From Bacteroidales bacterium UBA2287 (GTDB lineage Bacteria; Bacteroidota; Bacteroidia; Bacteroidales; Tenuifilaceae), in assembly GCA_002345675.1 (NCBI GenBank), contig DDWL01000011.1, forward strand, positions 1 through 55,291: 55,291 nucleotides of DNA, written 5' to 3'. Of this stretch, positions 51,543 through 55,291 are shown piece by piece; within the stretch, counting starts at the first letter, position 1; the number at the start of each line of letters is the position of its first letter. The position numbers and the translations under genes were made by a program. The notes beneath the pieces were generated by a model. The model was given only the letters and a program-made list of their open reading frames with translations. It was not told the origin of the DNA and did no database searches.

Positions 51543-51780
51543 CGTTAATTCACTATATTTCATGCTGATAACGCAGATTTACGCAGAACTTTAATTGAAA
51601 ATATTATTGCCTCGCTGAGACCTCTGGGATTCATCTGAACTTATTTGCGAATCAACCAAAGGGAGTTCAACGTAGTTAAATCTGGGAGAAACAAATAATT
51701 ATAGACTATTTGCGAACACATGGCAACTTTGAATAGTTAGACTAAAAAAAGGACAAAATTTCTTATTGAAAAAACACCAT

Positions 51781-51984
51781 TCATGCTTTTAACTCCAGCG
51801 ATTTTGCGATTTTGCCATTTTTCTTCCAATAGTCTTTATCCTTTACTGGTTTGTAACAAACGGCAACCTTAAGCTGCAAAACATTTTGGTGGTTTTGGTA
51901 AATGAGTTTCATTAATTGCCAGTTATCAAACAATCTGTTGAAAGAAAAAATCAATCTAGGTTGAATATTAAATTCAGTTAAACA
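51781..51984 (-). pseudogene. Orphan open frame, possible relic
   Basis: A minus-strand frame of 67 codons plus TGA is free of stops but has only an internal ATG (51912, giving 43 aa). It reads coding-like, with VAVCYKPVKDKDYWKKNGK near its end. TAG precedes it in frame. No family is recognised. It may be the remnant of a lost gene or a chance frame. Confidence 0.3.
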
Positions 51985-52058
51985 CTACCCTACAAATTGC
52001 CATTAACATTAGCGTGTGCTTAATTATGGCAACTCGCCCTAAAAAATTACTGGTACTT

Positions 52059-52089
52059 TTTGTTAATTAAATAAATAGCTGTACTTTTG
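52059..52089 (+). promoter_or_regulatory. Promoter of the rplM operon
   Basis: TTTG (52059-52062), a 19-nt spacer and TACTTTTG (52082-52089) match the Bacteroidota consensus exactly. Transcription probably begins near 52096, leaving a leader of about 65 nt before the GTG start at 52162. Confidence 0.85.
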
Positions 52090-52161
52090 CTGCCCGCTTA
52101 TTATACCCGTTTGGATCACGGAAATTAAAAAGGTATTAACTAAAAATTAAGGAGTTAAAAC

Positions 52162-52617
52162 GTGGACACACTAAGTTACAAAACGGTATCGGCCAACCAA
52201 GCCACCGCTCAAAAAGAGTGGATTGTGGTTGACGCTACCAATCAGGTGTTGGGACGTCTTGCTAGCAGAATTGCAATGATTCTCAGAGGCAAGTACAAAA
52301 CCAACTTTACACCGCACGCCGATTGCGGGGATAACGTTATCGTTATCAATGCCGACAAGGTTCGCCTTACTGGCCGAAAACTAACCGAAAAGCAGTACTA
52401 CTGGTACACCGGCTATCCTGGAGGAAAGCGCGATGCAACACCCGAGGACATGCTACGTAAGAAACCCATTTGGGTTATCGAACATGCGGTTAAAGGTATG
52501 CTTCCTAAAAACCGACTTGCTTCACAGGTTTATGGCAACTTGCACGTTTATGCAGGTCCAAACCACCCACACGAAGCACAGAAGCCAAAGGAAATTAACA
52601 TTAAAACCATTAAATAA
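52162..52617 (+). CDS. rplM: 50S ribosomal protein L13
   Basis: This 151-aa ribosomal protein binds 23S rRNA early in large-subunit assembly. It has a GTG start with AAGGAG 8 nt upstream (52149-52154), a strong Shine-Dalgarno for this genome. Seen are WIVVDATNQVLGRLASRIA (about 20-38), NVIVINADKVRLTGRKLTEK and MLPKNRLASQVYGNLHVYAG, typical L13. It shares one base with the rpsI start (TAATG at 52615-52619), the common rplM-rpsI coupling. Confidence 0.98.
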   Translation: MDTLSYKTVSANQATAQKEWIVVDATNQVLGRLASRIAMILRGKYKTNFTPHADCGDNVIVINADKVRLTGRKLTEKQYYWYTGYPGGKRDATPEDMLRKKPIWVIEHAVKGMLPKNRLASQVYGNLHVYAGPNHPHEAQKPKEINIKTIK

Positions 52618-53009
52618 TGGCTACGAAGGTATTAAACACAATCGGGAGACGTAAAAGCGCTATCGCCCGTGTTTACCTAAACGAAGGTAAAGGCAATATT
52701 ACCATTAACGGCAGAGACCTTAAAGAGTACTTCCCCTCTGAGATTCTTCAGTACGTTGTAAAGCAACCCCTTGAGGTTTTAAACCTTATTGGTAGTTTCG
52801 ATGTAAAAGCAAATCTCGATGGCGGCGGAATTAAAGGTCAAGCCGAAGCACTTAGGTTAGGTATTGCTCGCGCATTGGTTGAAATTAACCCCGAGTACAA
52901 AACAACTCTTAGGGCTAATGGCTTTATGACCCGCGACCCACGCGAAGTTGAGCGTAAGAAACCAGGTCAACCAAAAGCAAGGAAGAGATTCCAGTTTAGT
53001 AAACGTTAA
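52617..53009 (+). CDS. rpsI: 30S ribosomal protein S9
   Basis: This 130-aa protein of the small-subunit head shows TIGRRKSAIARVYLNEGKG (about 6-24) and the basic C-terminal tail KKPGQPKARKRFQFSKR, which ends with the Lys/Arg that touches P-site tRNA. It is translationally coupled to rplM by a 1-bp overlap. Rather than S2 following at once, a 104-bp gap follows that can fold (see the next entry). Confidence 0.98.
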   Translation: MATKVLNTIGRRKSAIARVYLNEGKGNITINGRDLKEYFPSEILQYVVKQPLEVLNLIGSFDVKANLDGGGIKGQAEALRLGIARALVEINPEYKTTLRANGFMTRDPREVERKKPGQPKARKRFQFSKR

Positions 53010-53018
53010 CATTTATTT

Positions 53019-53083
53019 TTGGCAAGCAGTTTACCTGTTAAATTGCTGAGACTCCAACAAAGGGACTACTTAGCAATTGCCAA
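53019..53083 (+). ncRNA. Possible structured leader upstream of rpsB
   Basis: In the rpsI-rpsB gap, TTGGCAA (53019-53025) pairs with TTGCCAA (53077-53083). Between them AGCAGTTT (53025-53032) can pair with AAATTGCT (53040-53047). AATTGCT (53041-53047) can instead pair with AGCAATT (53072-53078). The two hairpins exclude each other, as in attenuators and ribosomal-protein leaders. This is structure by eye only. Confidence 0.4.
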
Positions 53084-53113
53084 TCAGTAATTAACAAATT
53101 AAAAAAAATAAAA

Positions 53114-53947
53114 ATGCCAAGAACAGATTTTAAAGAACTGCTTGACGCTGGAGTTCACTTTGGACACCTAAAGCGCAAATGGAATCCTAAAATGGCTCCT
53201 TACATCTTTATGGAGCGTAACGGAATCCACATTATCGATTTGCAAAAAACAGTAGTAAAAGTTGACGAAGCTGCCTCTGTTGTAAAGCAAATTGCCAAAT
53301 CGGGACGTAAAATCCTATTTGTAGCCACAAAAAAACAAGCTAAAGACATTGTAGCCGACCGCATTAAGCAAATTAACATGCCATATGTTACTGAGCGCTG
53401 GCCTGGTGGAATGCTTACAAATTTTCCAACCATTCGTAAAGCAGTTAAAAAAATGTCGAGTATCGACAAAATGCTTGTCGATGGTACATTCAATAACCTA
53501 TCGAAACGCGAAAGGCTTCAAATTACCCGTCAAAGGGCTAAACTTGAAAAGAACTTAGGCTCAATTGCCGACCTAAACCGCCTTCCCGCTGCTCTTTTTG
53601 TAATCGACGTTCAAAAGGAATACATTGCCGTTAACGAAGCAAAAAAACTCAACATTCCTGTAATTGCAATGGTTGATACCTGCTGTGATCCAACACCAAT
53701 CGACTTTGTAATTCCCGCAAACGACGACGCTGCAAAATCAATAACTCTAATTCTCGACATTATGGCTAAAGCCATTAACGAAGGAGTTGAAGAGCGTAAA
53801 GCTGAAAAAGACAAAGAACCCGAAGCAAAGGAAAAGGAAGATCAACCTCAACGCACACGCGCTCGCAAAGGTGCTAAAGGCGTAAAGGCTAAAGCTGACG
53901 GGGACGATGACGACGCAGACGAGAAAAGCGAAGAGTCCGATAACTAA
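53114..53947 (+). CDS. rpsB: 30S ribosomal protein S2
   Basis: This 277-aa small-subunit protein starts FKELLDAGVHFGHLKRKWNPKMAPYIF (about 5-31), continues with RWPGGMLTNFPTIRKAVKKM and has VIDVQKEYIAVNEA and IPVIAMVDTCCDPTPIDFVIPANDDA near the end of the core. A charged tail of about 45 residues, Lys/Glu then Asp-rich (ending DDDDADEKSEESDN), extends beyond the common core, as in many Bacteroidota S2 proteins. The 24-bp gap to tsf indicates co-transcription. Confidence 0.98.
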   Translation: MPRTDFKELLDAGVHFGHLKRKWNPKMAPYIFMERNGIHIIDLQKTVVKVDEAASVVKQIAKSGRKILFVATKKQAKDIVADRIKQINMPYVTERWPGGMLTNFPTIRKAVKKMSSIDKMLVDGTFNNLSKRERLQITRQRAKLEKNLGSIADLNRLPAALFVIDVQKEYIAVNEAKKLNIPVIAMVDTCCDPTPIDFVIPANDDAAKSITLILDIMAKAINEGVEERKAEKDKEPEAKEKEDQPQRTRARKGAKGVKAKADGDDDDADEKSEESDN

Positions 53948-53971
53948 TTGAATACCTAAAATATTAATAAA

Positions 53972-54802
53972 ATGTCAGAAGTAAAAACTGCCGATATAGC
54001 CAAACTCCGTAAACTTACAGGAGCTGGCATGATGGATTGCAAAAATGCCCTTGAAGAGTCGAATGGCGACATTGATAAAGCCGTTGAACTTATCCGCGAA
54101 CGCGGAAAAGCTATTGCAAACAAACGTGCCGATCGCGAAGCTGGCGAAGGTGCTGCCCTTGCTAAAACAAATGGCGATGCCACAATGGGAGCAATGATTG
54201 TTCTTAACTGCGAAACCGACTTTGTTGCTAAAAATGAAAACTTCATTGGCTTGGCCACAAAAGTTTTAAACCTCGCAATCGAAAACCAGCCTGCCGACTT
54301 AGACGCCCTAAAAGCGCTAACTCTCGAAGGCAGAAAAGTTATCGACTGGGTAACCGACCAATCGGGTATTACTGGTGAGAAATTTGAACTTTCGTACTAC
54401 GAAATGATTAAGGCTGGTAAAGTTGTTTGTTATATTCACCAAGGCAACAAAATTGCAACCATGGTAGGCTTTAACAAGGGTGGTTTCGACGATCAGGTTG
54501 GTAGGGACGTAGCTATGCAAGTTGCAGCCATGAACCCTGTTTCGGTTGACGTTACCGATGTTTCGGAAAAGGTGCGCAAGCAAGAGTTCGAAATTGGTCG
54601 CGAACAAGCTCGCCTTGAGGGAAAACCCGAGGCTATGCTCGATAAAATTGCCGAAGGTAAACTTCAAAAGTTCTTTAAAGAGGCAACCTTGCTAAATCAA
54701 GACTTTATTAAAGACGGTAAAATGACCGTAAAACAATACCTGAACCAAGTTGACAAAGACCTTAAGGTTACTGCTTTCAAAAGGGTTTCTCTGTCTTTAT
54801 AA
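53972..54802 (+). CDS. tsf: Elongation factor Ts
   Basis: This 276-aa factor catalyses GDP-to-GTP exchange on EF-Tu. It begins with a UBA-like helix pair, IAKLRKLTGAGMMDCKNALEESNGDIDKAVELI (split over about 7-40), and has the EF-Tu-contacting MIVLNCETDFVAKNENF (about 73-89). The core and short C-terminal helices follow. It is the last gene of the rplM-rpsI-rpsB-tsf set and is followed by a strong terminator. Confidence 0.98.
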   Translation: MSEVKTADIAKLRKLTGAGMMDCKNALEESNGDIDKAVELIRERGKAIANKRADREAGEGAALAKTNGDATMGAMIVLNCETDFVAKNENFIGLATKVLNLAIENQPADLDALKALTLEGRKVIDWVTDQSGITGEKFELSYYEMIKAGKVVCYIHQGNKIATMVGFNKGGFDDQVGRDVAMQVAAMNPVSVDVTDVSEKVRKQEFEIGREQARLEGKPEAMLDKIAEGKLQKFFKEATLLNQDFIKDGKMTVKQYLNQVDKDLKVTAFKRVSLSL

Positions 54803-54822
54803 TTAAAAGATAATATATTGTA

Positions 54823-54848
54823 AAAGCCTCACTTCGGTGGGGCTTTTT
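54823..54848 (+). terminator. Rho-independent terminator of the ribosomal-protein/tsf operon
   Basis: The stem AAAGCCTCAC / GTGGGGCTTT (54823-54832 with 54837-54846, one T-G pair) closes on a stable TTCG tetraloop and is followed by a T-run. Confidence 0.92.
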
Positions 54849-54928
54849 TTATTCTATGAATTTTGGCTTTTCTACTTAATGCTCAGAAACGGTTTAAGTT
54901 TTAATAATATTTTGGTTTTCAATTGGAA

Positions 54929-55134
54929 CTGTCTCATTAGTTACCAACGCCTAACCACAAACCTGCCCGACTGCGTCATTCAGGCGGGGTGCACTATGTT
55001 TTGCACAAAGCACACAAAGAGCTATATATGTGTGTGTTGTCTTTGTAGTCCTTTGTTGATTCTTTGTTGATTCTTTGCGGTCCCCGCCTGAATGACGCAG
55101 TCGGGCAGGTTTGTGGTTAATTTTTCTTTTGAGA
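54929..55134. repeat. Perfect 38-bp inverted repeat element
   Basis: TAACCACAAACCTGCCCGAC plus 18 more bases (54952-54989) recur exactly inverted at 55082-55119, around a 92-bp centre with CTTTGTTGATTCTTTG-type repeats. CTGTCTCA (about 54930) and TGAGACAG (about 55131) form an outer inverted pair. There is no ORF inside. It may be a MITE or a mobile intergenic repeat. Confidence 0.8.
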
Positions 55135-55291
55135 CAGCCTCAATTAACAGAATATTTCTCATGAATATAAATTTAAACAGTTTCTCAATATTTTGTTTAA
55201 AATCGTATGTTTTTTTTCGATTAAAATAAACCTAGCAGCAAAATAATAAATTAACTTGTAGCCAAAACAAACCCATTTTGTAACGTAAAAT

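Larger units (their letters stand above)
51543..52161. other. 619-bp intergenic region before rplM
   Basis: The left 120 bp is the repeat text also found at 1-180 and 33591 (GCGTTAATTCACT at 51542, then GATAACGCAGATTTACGCAG). The middle holds an open frame without start described separately. The right end holds the rplM promoter and leader; CCGT/ACGG near 52109-52123 can form a short hairpin in the leader. Confidence 0.5.
54803..55291. other. Intergenic region after tsf to window end
   Basis: This 489-bp stretch holds the tsf terminator and a large inverted-repeat element (54929-55134, described separately). After 55140 only AT-rich sequence without a gene was seen. The window ends inside it. 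Confidence 0.5.

Noticed and set aside
1..55291. tRNA, rRNA, intact insertion sequence, integrase or prophage
   Set aside because: No cloverleaf-like or rRNA-like sequence and no transposase or integrase motif was found by eye; a tRNAscan/ISfinder run would settle it.

Overview
The window is a piece of a low-GC Bacteroidota chromosome, most likely of the order Bacteroidales or Marinilabiliales. The evidence is type IX secretion (T9SS) C-terminal sorting domains, a two-component regulator-propeller histidine kinase with a LytTR response regulator, promoters of the Bacteroidota type (TTTG about 19-21 nt before TAnnTTTG), weak Shine-Dalgarno sites, some TTG/GTG starts, and the ribosomal block rplM-rpsI-rpsB-tsf. 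No rRNA, tRNA, CRISPR array or intact insertion sequence was recognised.

Layout. (1) 1-1010: intergenic repeats, then dapD (lysine/diaminopimelate synthesis) on the minus strand. (2) 1201-2190: a two-TM Wzz-like protein on the plus strand, converging on (3) 2289-22678, a roughly 20-kb minus-strand O-antigen locus. In transcription order it holds a WbpM/FlaA1-like 4,6-dehydratase, rfbA, rfbC, rfbD, rfbB (dTDP-L-rhamnose), a four-helix-bundle 'intervening sequence' protein inserted between inverted repeats, galE, a Wzx flippase, a GT2 transferase, a decayed flippase-like fragment, a GT-A-like protein, a GT4 transferase, a hexapeptide acetyltransferase, a dTDP-rhamnose-4-epimerase-like SDR, a CgeB-like transferase, a first Wzy-like polymerase, a WbpV-like SDR, a WecA/WbpL-like initiating transferase, a WaaL-like ligase and a second Wzy-like polymerase. 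Together these can make, flip, polymerise and ligate a repeat unit probably started by a 6-deoxy-HexNAc (QuiNAc/FucNAc type) and containing rhamnose.

(4) 23044-36912: mixed genes. These are an S9D glutamyl-endopeptidase-like protease, a carboxypeptidase-regulatory-domain protein with a PLP threonine/serine dehydratase, a SagB-like nitroreductase lipoprotein, a large T9SS cargo protein, a GNAT, a MntA-HepT toxin-antitoxin pair overlapping a membrane AraC regulator, flavodoxin and DUF genes, and a PD40 propeller lipoprotein. (5) 37002-44327: a possible self-contained regulatory unit made of a secreted His/Tyr/Trp-rich protein with six 42-bp tandem repeats, a predicted outer-membrane barrel protein, a 1015-aa propeller histidine kinase and a LytTR response regulator. 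Both secreted-protein genes carry paired half-sites with an exact 21-bp period at the same distance from a -7-like element, which is the architecture expected for LytTR binding. (6) 44773-51542: an HTH-pentapeptide fusion, a lipoprotein with an M64 peptidase, DUF4256, an ABC-F ATPase with an eroded second ATP site, and DUF6150 and DUF2007 proteins. (7) 52162-54802: rplM-rpsI-rpsB-tsf with a clear promoter, a possible structured leader before rpsB and a strong terminator.

Intergenic regions hold several repeat types: hairpin elements shared between 43.3 kb and 48.6 kb, a perfect 38-bp inverted repeat at 55 kb, and the 'ctgcgttaatctgcg'-like text common between Bacteroidota genes. The strongest candidate for something undescribed is the local LytTR regulon around 37-44 kb. 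All functional calls come from reading the sequence; no database search was run.
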